This document shows, one piece after another, positions 1 through 5,821 of a DNA stretch of 6,444 bases. Below the pieces are notes generated by a model. The model saw only the letters and a list, made by a program, of their open reading frames with translations, did no database searches and had not been told where the DNA came from. Source of the DNA: Cyclobacteriaceae bacterium (GTDB taxonomy: Bacteria > Bacteroidota > Bacteroidia > Cytophagales > Cyclobacteriaceae); NCBI GenBank assembly GCA_030589835.1, contig JAUUZS010000260.1, forward strand, positions 1 to 6,444. The letters are read 5' to 3'. Every line of letters begins with the position of its first letter. Positions within the stretch are counted from its first letter, which is position 1. A program made the translations under genes and the position numbers.

Positions 1-74
1 AAAAATTGTTCAATATTAAACAAAAAAATGTACGGTTTTGGACAGTATCTGGTCGTGGTTTGATGTAGAATTGA

Positions 75-281
75 TTATTCATTGCGATATTCTAATATAT
101 CAGAAGGTTGACAGTCCAATATCTCGCAAATACTATTGAGCGTTGTGAATCGTATTGCCTTTGCTTTGTTGCTTTTAAGTATAGAAAGATTTGACATGGT
201 TATTCCGACTTTTTGTGAAAGTTCCGTTAATGGCATTTTCCTTTTTGCAAGCATTACGTCAAGATTTACTATTATAGCCAT
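75..281 (-). CDS. Small XRE-family (YozG-like) helix-turn-helix regulator
   Basis: This is a 68-residue protein consisting almost entirely of one Cro/CI-type helix-turn-helix domain. Residues about 18-26 (LTELSQKVG) form the first HTH helix and about 28-37 (TMSNLSILKS) the recognition helix. The C-terminal part, ending ICEILDCQPSDILEY, is the usual end of this short XRE subfamily, in which the whole protein is the DNA-binding domain with no effector domain. The start is well supported: its ATG shares one base with the TAA stop of the upstream DUF2975 gene (TAATG), which implies translational coupling and one transcript. DUF2975 proteins are commonly found next to such regulators, so it probably acts with, or controls, that membrane protein. 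The target DNA and signal are unknown. The domain call is secure; the biological role is inferred from context. Confidence 0.9.
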   Translation of the reverse strand: MAIIVNLDVMLAKRKMPLTELSQKVGITMSNLSILKSNKAKAIRFTTLNSICEILDCQPSDILEYRNE

Positions 282-1036
282 TATATGGTTAATTCATGTT
301 CCTTTTTTATACTTATACTTTGTCTTAGAACTTCTGTTATTGTTAATATTAAAATCCCGAGTCCAAATAAATAATACTGAAAGGATATATCGGAATAAAT
401 AGAATATCCTGTATAACTAAATTGATTTTTTATCCATGATAATTCTAAAGATTCAATAATATATTGTAAAACAGGAAATGCAATCACAAGAATCCCAATC
501 GAAAATAAGAAACGTATATTATTCCTGGTAAAAGGATTGCCGTTTATTAAACTTTTAATAAATCTTATTAGCAGGTAAAAAATCAAGAAAGAATACATTA
601 TAAAAAGAATGGAACTTATTGATGCTGAATAAATAAATATACTTTTCTGTGAAATATTTACGGGTACGATAAGAGGTAGCCGGTTTATAGGAACGTCAAT
701 AGTTACACTTGATTCTTCATTTGTAACAATCGACAGATCAAATCCGGCTTTATGTATATCGTTAGGTTTTAAATGTGCGACTTTTGTTGTGTATAGATGT
801 CTTTCAATTGGTTCATTATTTTCTAGATAATATACATACTCAAACGTTTTGTCAATTATACCTAAATTTACAAAATAGTGTAATTCTCCAACACCGATGA
901 GATCTTCAGAACCAATTTTAGTCTGATTCAAGGCAGATTTAGCACCCCTGATGACTAATAAAACAGTAATTATATGGAAAATCAGAATTATGCTAATTCC
1001 AATTTGTAGCGCCTTTAAACCTCTATTTGTTTTCAT
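281..1036 (-). CDS. DUF2975 family four-helix membrane protein
   Basis: This 251-residue integral inner-membrane protein has predicted transmembrane segments at about residues 10-30, 134-158, 175-195 and 219-238. A hydrophilic stretch of roughly 100 residues lies between the first two. The segment FIKSLINGNPFTRNN (159-173), followed by a hydrophobic helix, and the C-terminal ending EHELTI are the recognisable hallmarks of DUF2975. The biochemical function of the family is not established. The gene is first in a two-gene unit and overlaps by one base the XRE regulator, so the two are almost certainly co-expressed. The large loop between the first two helices is longer than in compact family members and could be a sensing domain, but this is inference. 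The start at 1036 is preceded by an AT-rich leader without a Shine-Dalgarno sequence, as expected in Bacteroidota. Confidence 0.85.
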   Translation of the reverse strand: MKTNRGLKALQIGISIILIFHIITVLLVIRGAKSALNQTKIGSEDLIGVGELHYFVNLGIIDKTFEYVYYLENNEPIERHLYTTKVAHLKPNDIHKAGFDLSIVTNEESSVTIDVPINRLPLIVPVNISQKSIFIYSASISSILFIMYSFLIFYLLIRFIKSLINGNPFTRNNIRFLFSIGILVIAFPVLQYIIESLELSWIKNQFSYTGYSIYSDISFQYYLFGLGILILTITEVLRQSISIKKEHELTI

Positions 1037-1052
1037 GATACAATATTTTTTC

Positions 1053-1072
1053 TAAATATCATTAAATATTTA
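1053..1072. promoter_or_regulatory. AT-rich inverted repeat upstream of the DUF2975/XRE unit
   Basis: TAAATAT at 1053-1059 is repeated as a perfect inverted copy ATATTTA at 1066-1072, with a 6-nt spacer. It lies 17-36 nt upstream of the DUF2975 start codon. Its size and place suit an operator for a small XRE repressor, which would make the unit autoregulated. A 7-bp A/T-only dyad is not rare in such AT-rich DNA, so this is only a candidate. A second weaker dyad (TTATTG/CAATAA) overlaps its right arm at 1070-1086. Confidence 0.2.
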
Positions 1073-1205
1073 TTGATAAACAATAATTATTACATGAATA
1101 AAGACAAACAATGAATTACAGAAATTATTAAGACTATTCAAGTTTCAGAGTATTCGGGTGTTTTATTATATAAGCTGGCTTTAGTATAGACTTCCTCCTG
1201 ATATT

Positions 1206-1628
1206 TTATTTTTCCAGGATTTGCTCCGCGACTTTCAACGCATCATTTGTTGTTTTACCAACAGTTTCAATTTTCTTAAATTGATTATTTAAATAATCCA
1301 TAATTTCTTTTTCCACCATTCCTTCAAAATCACGATCAAATTCACGCATCCAGTTCATCATTTCTTCGTGGGAATTTTCCAGACCTACTACAGCATCTTT
1401 TAATGCATCGATTTTTTCTGCATTTGCCTCATCACCTTCTGCAACAAGTGCATCAATTTTTTCCTTGAGCTGCTTTTTGTATTTCGACATATCGCCCATT
1501 TTAGGCATAATCTCGTCATGTACCGCCATTACTCTGTCGTATAGCTGATCTTTGGCACTTTTCTTTTGTTCGCTACAAGCGGAAAACATCAATAATGATA
1601 TTAGAAATAAGGTAGTTAAATGTTTCAT
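1206..1628 (-). CDS. Putative small helical lipoprotein, Met/His-containing
   Basis: This 140-residue protein has a clear lipoprotein signal: Lys2-His3, a hydrophobic core at residues 4-15, then FSAC with the lipidated cysteine at position 18. Phe at -3 is a relaxed lipobox of a kind tolerated in Bacteroidota. The mature part is charged and predicted almost wholly helical, suggesting a small helical bundle or coiled coil. Two segments stand out: HDEIMPKMGDM (37-47) and HEEMMNWM (87-94), both combining His and Met with helical spacing. Similar small lipoproteins occur in Bacteroidota and are sometimes labelled as inclusion-protein-like, a label with no functional weight. I do not recognise a function. 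Metal binding is conceivable but unproven. The gene has the same orientation as murI but is 163 nt away, so it is probably a separate transcript. No strong terminator is seen after it. Confidence 0.8.
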   Translation of the reverse strand: MKHLTTLFLISLLMFSACSEQKKSAKDQLYDRVMAVHDEIMPKMGDMSKYKKQLKEKIDALVAEGDEANAEKIDALKDAVVGLENSHEEMMNWMREFDRDFEGMVEKEIMDYLNNQFKKIETVGKTTNDALKVAEQILEK

Positions 1629-1670
1629 TTTTTAATTTTATTTATTCGGTTAATAGAAAAATATAATTTA

Positions 1671-1699
1671 GCGCTGCGCCGAGACTGGGGGTTCAACCA
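1671..1699. other. GC-rich island in the murI-lipoprotein spacer
   Basis: This short island contrasts sharply with AT-only flanks. It contains the dyad GCGCTGCGC (1671-1679) and a G-run followed by GTTCAACC (1686-1698). On the minus strand it sits 43-71 nt upstream of the lipoprotein start, so it may lie in that gene's 5' leader. It could be a fragment of a dispersed intergenic repeat or a structured leader element. No function can be assigned from one copy. Confidence 0.35.
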
Positions 1700-1726
1700 T
1701 ATATTTTTCAAAATCTATATTCATTT

Positions 1727-1734
1727 CAAAAATA
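1727..1734 (-). promoter_or_regulatory. Possible Bacteroidota -7 promoter box for the lipoprotein gene
   Basis: Read on the minus strand the bases are TATTTTTG, an exact match to the Bacteroidota -7 consensus TAnnTTTG. It lies about 100 nt upstream of the lipoprotein start and would give a leader of about 90 nt. No TTTG-type -33 element is visible at the expected distance upstream, so the match may be chance in AT-rich DNA. Confidence 0.25.
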
Positions 1735-1749
1735 AGTTAATTTTATAGA

Positions 1750-1791
1750 CATCTTCTATCTTCGTGCTTCTGACTTCCGTCTTTTATCTAC
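1750..1791. repeat. Degenerate 7-bp tandem repeat, six units
   Basis: On the plus strand the pattern NNNCTTC repeats in exact 7-nt register. The variable triplets are CAT, TAT, GTG, TGA, CGT and TAT. Units 1-4 keep CTTC perfectly, unit 5 ends CTTT and unit 6 ends CTAC. On the minus strand it reads as GAAGNNN repeats. The array ends exactly where the murI stop codon begins (1792), so it is the immediate 3' flank of murI. It resembles degenerate heptamer arrays that I recall from intergenic regions of Cytophagales-type genomes; that comparison is from memory. Confidence 0.6.
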
Positions 1792-2601
1792 TTATTCCCA
1801 AAGTTTATATTTCTCTAGGTGAACCTGCTCTCCAAAAAACAATTTGGTCAATTCCTCAAATGATTTGGTATAATCCGAAACCATAAATTCGTATGATGAA
1901 CGATCTGAATTATTTGTCAATAGATTGTACTCGAGGTATGCCTTCAGCGAATTAGCAACAATTTCTGAAGAATCAATAACTTCCACTTTCTCATTATAAT
2001 AATTATTGACCTGATCCTTGATTAATGGGTAATGCGTACACCCAAGAATCAAGGCACTTATCTCCTGCAACAAGGATTTTTTAAGATATTCGTTGATGAT
2101 ATCCTGACTGATGGTCCCTTGTAAAAAGCCTTCTTCAATCATGGGGACGAGTAATGGTGTAGCCAAAGAATGCAACTTTAACGAATTTTCAAGCCCCTCA
2201 ATTTTAGTTTCATAAACTTTCGATCCAACTGTTTGTTTTGTGCCAATCAAACCGAGGGTTGCTTGGTGATACGTTTCTCTGATATAATTCACCACAGGAT
2301 CAATTACATTGAAAACCCTGGCTCGTTTTCCAACATATTCCTTCACAAGATCTGTTGCTGCAGCACTGGCAGAATTACATGCTATCAGAATGACTTTACA
2401 CTTCCGCTGAAGAAAAATATCACATATTTTTATGGAATATGCTTGTATCGCAGCGGTCGATTTATCTCCATAAGGAAGGTGTGCCGTATCGCCAAAATAA
2501 ATAATGCTTTCGTAGGGCAGGACATGTTTTACAGCTTTGGCAACTGTTAATCCGCCAATTCCACTATCAAATATACCTATTGGATCCGAGGCTTTGGCCA
2601 T
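1792..2601 (-). CDS. murI: Glutamate racemase MurI
   Basis: This cytoplasmic, cofactor-independent racemase converts L-glutamate to the D-glutamate used for the peptidoglycan stem peptide. The 269-residue length is normal for the family. The N-terminal motif IGIFDSGIGGLTV (8-20) includes the conserved Asp12-Ser13 pair. The two catalytic cysteines are Cys75 in ILIACNSAS and Cys188 in LGCTHYPL, with His190 beside the second. The segment FGDTAHLPYGDKS (36-48) is also typical. All active-site elements are intact, and the protein lacks the N-terminal extension of the UDP-MurNAc-alanine-activated enterobacterial form. The gene lies 73 nt downstream of xylA in the same direction, but the xyl terminator occupies that gap, so it is probably not a normal member of the xyl operon. 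In many Bacteroidota murI is instead near outer-membrane assembly genes, so this location is somewhat unusual. Confidence 0.97.
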   Translation of the reverse strand: MAKASDPIGIFDSGIGGLTVAKAVKHVLPYESIIYFGDTAHLPYGDKSTAAIQAYSIKICDIFLQRKCKVILIACNSASAAATDLVKEYVGKRARVFNVIDPVVNYIRETYHQATLGLIGTKQTVGSKVYETKIEGLENSLKLHSLATPLLVPMIEEGFLQGTISQDIINEYLKKSLLQEISALILGCTHYPLIKDQVNNYYNEKVEVIDSSEIVANSLKAYLEYNLLTNNSDRSSYEFMVSDYTKSFEELTKLFFGEQVHLEKYKLWE

Positions 2602-2617
2602 AATTTATTTTTATATG

Positions 2618-2654
2618 AAAAAAGCTCCAGGCTGAAAGTTCAACTTGGAGCTTT
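2618..2654 (-). terminator. Rho-independent terminator of the xylBA operon
   Basis: The arms AAAGCTCCA (2621-2629) and TGGAGCTTT (2646-2654) are perfectly complementary over 9 bp, enclosing a 16-nt loop. Read on the minus strand, the hairpin runs into six T residues (2623-2618), which partly overlap the end of the stem. This is the classical layout for ending transcription from xylA. The plus-strand side lacks a comparable T tract, so it is directional. It ends only 16 nt before the murI start codon. Confidence 0.85.
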
Positions 2655-2674
2655 AAATGTATAAATTATGTCAA

Positions 2675-3991
2675 TTATATATACTGATTAATGATATTTT
2701 CATACATCTCCTGCTTTCCGCTGATTTGCTTTGGCTCACCAACTTCCAGCGCATGGGCGCGCAAATCTTCCAACTTCAATTTGCCTTGTTCAAAGTCCGC
2801 TCCTTTTCCGGAATCGTATGAAGCATATCGCTCTTTTCTCAGTTTTTTGTAATCCGACTTTTCAAGGACATCAGAAGCAATGAGTACACCCCTTGCGAAC
2901 GCATCCATGCCGCCAATATGCGCATGAAATATATCTTCAAGGTCTGTTGAATTTCTCCTTAATTTTGCATCGAAGTTCACCCCACCGGTTGTGAACCCAC
3001 CTGCTTCAAGGATGACCAGCATCGTTTCCGCCAGTTCAGATAAATTGATTGGGAATTGGTCTGTATCCCAACCATTTTGATAATCTCCTCGATTGGCATC
3101 AATACTGCCCATCATGCCTTTATCCGCTGCAACCTGTAGTTCGTGCTGGAAGGTATGGCCGGCAAGTGTTGCGTGATTGACTTCAATATTCAATTTAAAA
3201 TCCTTATCCAATCCATATTCTTTCAGGAATCCGATCACCGTGGCGGCATCAAAATCATACTGGTGCTTAGTGGGTTCCATTGGTTTAGGCTCAATCAGGA
3301 AGGTTCCTTCAAAACCATTTCTTCTTCCATAGTCCCTTGCCATGGCCAGGAATTGGCCCAGATGATCGACTTCCTTTTTCATATTCGTGTTTAGCAGCGA
3401 CATATACCCTTCGCGGCCTCCCCAGAACACGTAGTTTTCTCCACCCAATTCAATCGTTGCATCAATGGCATTTTTTACCTGGGTTCCTGCCCATGCCAAG
3501 GCAGTGAAATCAGGATTAGTAGAGGCGCCATTCATGTACCTTGGATTTGAAAACACATTGGCAGTTCCCCAAAGCAATTTTACGCCTGTTTCTGCTTGCT
3601 TTGCTTTGGCATAATCAACAATTGTCTGCAATCGTTTTTCAGATTCTGCAATCGAACTGCCTTCTTCTACCAAATCAAAATCATGAAAACAATAGAAAGG
3701 GGCTCCTATTTTAGTGATGAATTCAAAAGCCGCATCCATTTTGTCTTTTGCTCGCTGTACAGCATCTCCTGCTGCATCCCAGGGAAACGCTTTAGTTCCA
3801 GGACCAAAGGGATCACCACCGGTTCCACAGAAGGTATGCCAGTATGCTATGGCAAACCTGAAATATTCTTTCATGGTTTTACCGCCAATTATTTTACGGT
3901 TTTCATCGTAATATTTGAACGCAAATGGATTGCTTGAATCCTTGCCTTCAAATTTGATCTTGTCGACAGATGGAAAAAATGTAGTACTCAT
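2675..3991 (-). CDS. xylA: Xylose isomerase XylA
   Basis: This cytoplasmic TIM-barrel enzyme interconverts D-xylose and D-xylulose using two divalent metal ions. At 438 residues it is close to the 440-residue E. coli enzyme and belongs to the longer class II type. All catalytic residues are visible at +2 relative to E. coli numbering: His103 and Asp106 in CFHDFD; metal ligands Glu234 (IEPKP), Glu270 and His273 ([12 protein letters not shown]), Asp298 (SIDAN), Asp309 and Asp311 (WDTDQFP), and Asp341 (NFDAK). The family signature segments WGGREGY (190-196) and [15 protein letters not shown] (142-156) are also present. The enzyme should be active. The ATG lies 12 nt after the xylB stop with no Shine-Dalgarno sequence, so it is co-transcribed with xylB. 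Transcription should end at the hairpin just downstream. Confidence 0.98.
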   Translation of the reverse strand: MSTTFFPSVDKIKFEGKDSSNPFAFKYYDENRKIIGGKTMKEYFRFAIAYWHTFCGTGGDPFGPGTKAFPWDAAGDAVQRAKDKMDAAFEFITKIGAPFYCFHDFDLVEEGSSIAESEKRLQTIVDYAKAKQAETGVKLLWGTANVFSNPRYMNGASTNPDFTALAWAGTQVKNAIDATIELGGENYVFWGGREGYMSLLNTNMKKEVDHLGQFLAMARDYGRRNGFEGTFLIEPKPMEPTKHQYDFDAATVIGFLKEYGLDKDFKLNIEVNHATLAGHTFQHELQVAADKGMMGSIDANRGDYQNGWDTDQFPINLSELAETMLVILEAGGFTTGGVNFDAKLRRNSTDLEDIFHAHIGGMDAFARGVLIASDVLEKSDYKKLRKERYASYDSGKGADFEQGKLKLEDLRAHALEVGEPKQISGKQEMYENIINQYI

Positions 3992-4003
3992 AATTATAAG
4001 AAA

Positions 4004-5476
4004 TTAAATGTTTAAATTTTTCAACCAATTTTCATATGCATCTTCATATGCTCCAAACAAAGGAGGGCTTGGCTCGATAGTTTCAATAGATTTCAGGCCT
4101 CTGAAAGCCTCGTCATAATTAGCATAAACTCCAGCGCCAAGACCGGCGCCTCTGGCTGCTCCCTGGGCTCCGTCGGTATTGTAAAGCTCAACCGTTGCAC
4201 TGGTTGTATTTGCAAACGCCTCTCTGAATAATGGACTCAGGAACATATTGGCATGTCCTGCGCGGATAGTTTTTAACTCCATACCCATTTCTTTCATGAT
4301 GTTGAACCCATAATTTAATGCAAATACGATACCTTCCTGACCTGCACGAAGGATATGAGATGGGTTATGTCGGTTAAAATTCAGACCAGATAATTGTGCG
4401 CCTGTATTGTTGTTTTCCAGAATCCTTTCCGCTCCGTTTCCAAATGGCAAAAATGAAAGCCCATCTGCTCCAATAGGTGCACTCATAGCCATTTCATTCA
4501 TTTCTTCATATGATGCTTCTGGCACCAGATTTTTCTGTAACCAGCTATTCAGGATTCCTGTACCATTTACACATAGCAATACTCCATATCGCTCTTCCTT
4601 TTTGGTGTGATTTACGTGTACAAAGGTATTTACCCTAGACAATGGGTCGTGTTCCGGAGTTTCTAATATTCCATAAATCACCCCACTAGTACCTGCAGTC
4701 GCAGCCACTTCACCGCCATTTAGCACGTTTAGTGAAAACGCATTATTTGGCTGATCACCTGCCCGATAGGAAATTTTAATCCCTTTTGGCAAATTAAGTT
4801 CTTCGGCAGCAATAGCTGAAAGTCTCCCCTGGTCTGAAAATGTACCTACAATATCCGGTAATATATCTTTATCAATACCGTAATAATCAAGTAGTTTATC
4901 TGCAACTGATTTGGATTTGAAGTCCCAAAATATTCCTTCCGATAATCCGGAGGTGGTGGTATTGATTTCACCGGTCATTTTCATCGCAACATAATCGCCC
5001 GGTAACATTGCTTTATAAACCTGGTCAAATATCTCCGGCTCATTATCCTTCACCCATTTTAGTTTAGATGCCGTGAAATTCCCTGGGGAGTTCAGATAAT
5101 TACTGAGGCAAAATTCTCCTCCAAGGTCATGAAATGCTTTTTTACCAATATCCACTGCCCGGCTGTCACACCAAATGATGGATGGCCGCAATACCTTTTG
5201 CTCCTTGTCGACCAGAACAAGCCCATGCATTTGATAAGAGATCCCAATGGCTTTGATCCTGTCTTTTTGTGCCCGGCTTTTTAACAGCAACTCATGGGTT
5301 GCATGCTTAATGTTTTTCCACCAATCTTCAGGTTTTTGTTCTGCCCAACCCGTTCTTTTGGATATCATGGCCATCTCCTGCTTTGGATAGGTGGCCGAAG
5401 CTACCACACCGCCGGTTTGAGCATTGAATAATGTCGCCTTTATGGATGAACTACCTAAATCATATCCTAATAACAT
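4004..5476 (-). CDS. xylB: Xylulokinase XylB (FGGY family)
   Basis: This kinase phosphorylates D-xylulose with ATP to D-xylulose 5-phosphate, the second step of xylose catabolism. The 490-residue length matches the family (E. coli 484). The N-terminal FGGY ATPase-fold domain begins LLGYDLGSSSIKATLF (2-17), with the phosphate-binding loop and Asp6. YQMHG (81-85) carries the Met-His pair that contacts xylulose, and IWCDSRA (101-107) follows. The catalytic base is Asp241 in RAGDQPNNAF. The nucleotide-binding loop is GEVAATAGTSG (255-265) in the C-terminal domain. The late glycine-rich motif appears as RAGHANMFLSP (405-415) rather than the enterobacterial GGGAKS form; this looks like the Bacteroidota subclade rather than damage. 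It is the first gene of the xylBA unit, divergent from a Nudix regulator. A canonical promoter could not be placed. Confidence 0.97.
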   Translation of the reverse strand: MLLGYDLGSSSIKATLFNAQTGGVVASATYPKQEMAMISKRTGWAEQKPEDWWKNIKHATHELLLKSRAQKDRIKAIGISYQMHGLVLVDKEQKVLRPSIIWCDSRAVDIGKKAFHDLGGEFCLSNYLNSPGNFTASKLKWVKDNEPEIFDQVYKAMLPGDYVAMKMTGEINTTTSGLSEGIFWDFKSKSVADKLLDYYGIDKDILPDIVGTFSDQGRLSAIAAEELNLPKGIKISYRAGDQPNNAFSLNVLNGGEVAATAGTSGVIYGILETPEHDPLSRVNTFVHVNHTKKEERYGVLLCVNGTGILNSWLQKNLVPEASYEEMNEMAMSAPIGADGLSFLPFGNGAERILENNNTGAQLSGLNFNRHNPSHILRAGQEGIVFALNYGFNIMKEMGMELKTIRAGHANMFLSPLFREAFANTTSATVELYNTDGAQGAARGAGLGAGVYANYDEAFRGLKSIETIEPSPPLFGAYEDAYENWLKNLNI

Positions 5477-5508
5477 ATTAGTTGAGTTTAATTCTGAAAT
5501 ATTGTTTA

Positions 5509-5521
5509 ACCATTAAATGGT
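5509..5521. promoter_or_regulatory. Perfect 13-nt palindrome in the xylB leader (candidate operator)
   Basis: ACCATT and AATGGT flank a central A at 5515, giving a perfect 6-bp dyad. It lies 33 nt upstream of the xylB start codon, where a bound repressor could block initiation or elongation. It is the most perfect short-spaced dyad in the intergenic region, but whether the Nudix regulator binds it is unknown. Confidence 0.35.
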
Positions 5522-5553
5522 GTCTTTCTATAATAGTCCGGTTTCTGTGTTAT

Positions 5554-5590
5554 GCCCGCTTGCCGGCGAGGCAGGCTCCCTCTCAAAGGG
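5554..5590. repeat. GC-rich tandem hairpins, possible dispersed repeat element
   Basis: GCTTGCC (5558-5564) and GGCAGGC (5570-5576) form a 7-bp stem with one G-T pair and a 5-nt loop. It is followed by CCCT (5578-5581) and AGGG (5587-5590) around a CTCAA loop. The block is strongly GC-rich inside an AT-rich spacer. It resembles the short GC-rich palindromic elements scattered through intergenic DNA of some Bacteroidota, but only one copy is seen here. No T tract follows on either side, so it is not a standard terminator. Confidence 0.4.
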
Positions 5591-5722
5591 ATTATTTACG
5601 CTCAAAAACTCACATTATTTGAACTTCGCAATCTAGAACCCAAACTTTCCAGCTCCTACAAATGACTTTATAGACAGACTCTAATTAACCTTAAGATTGT
5701 ACAAATTTTAGCTTATTCCCAA

Positions 5723-5745
5723 TAGTCTTATGGTCAAACAGACTA
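5723..5745. promoter_or_regulatory. Inverted repeat TAGTCT-N11-AGACTA (candidate operator)
   Basis: The perfect 6-bp arms lie at 5723-5728 and 5740-5745, with an 11-nt spacer, so arm centres are 17 bp apart. The right arm overlaps ACAGACT (5738-5744), which recurs as a direct repeat at 5674-5680. The site is 77-99 nt upstream of the Nudix gene start. The spacing could fit a dimeric winged-helix protein, but assignment is speculative. Confidence 0.25.
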
Positions 5746-5821
5746 CAAGTTATTGCCTTTTTATTGTTATTTCCAAATATTATTCCTTAAAATTGAATAA
5801 AATTATTATAGCCACCTATAC

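Larger units (their letters stand above)
5477..5821. other. Divergent xylB / Nudix-regulator intergenic region
   Basis: These 345 nt separate two divergently transcribed genes and contain no credible coding sequence. They must hold the promoters for both xylBA (leftward) and the regulator (rightward). I found no exact match to the Bacteroidota -7 consensus TAnnTTTG on either strand, so the promoters may be weak or activator-dependent. The region does hold several dyads (5509-5521, 5697-5704, 5723-5745), a repeated heptamer ACAGACT (5674-5680 and 5738-5744) and a GC-rich hairpin block (5554-5590). Its size is ample for regulated divergent expression. Confidence 0.6.

Noticed and set aside
8..53. 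Possible terminator and imperfect palindrome downstream of the XRE gene
   Set aside because: A minus-strand T-run exists at 28-22, but the preceding sequence forms only very short bulged stems. The 8-21 dyad has a mismatch and is AT-rich, so neither is reliable.
136..402. Plus-strand open frame of 88 codons
   Set aside because: It lies opposite the XRE gene and the end of the DUF2975 gene, both of which have clear family motifs. Its translation is low-complexity and hydrophobic with no recognisable domain.
1681..1700. tRNA-like T-loop resemblance (GGGTTCAA)
   Set aside because: No matching T-stem, anticodon arm or acceptor stem can be drawn around it.
2233..2550. Plus-strand open frame opposite murI
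   Set aside because: It is the antisense shadow of an intact glutamate racemase, with no family motif of its own.
3143..3937. Several plus-strand open frames opposite xylA
   Set aside because: The xylA reading frame is complete with all catalytic residues; the opposite frames are cysteine- and serine-rich shadows.
4205..4265. Apparent loss of the usual C-terminal FGGY signature in XylB
   Set aside because: The replacement RAGHANMFLSP is what I recall of Bacteroidota xylulokinases, and the catalytic Asp and nucleotide loop are intact, so this is clade variation rather than a defect.
4407..4610. Plus-strand open frame opposite xylB
   Set aside because: It is antisense to conserved kinase sequence and lacks any domain or upstream signal.
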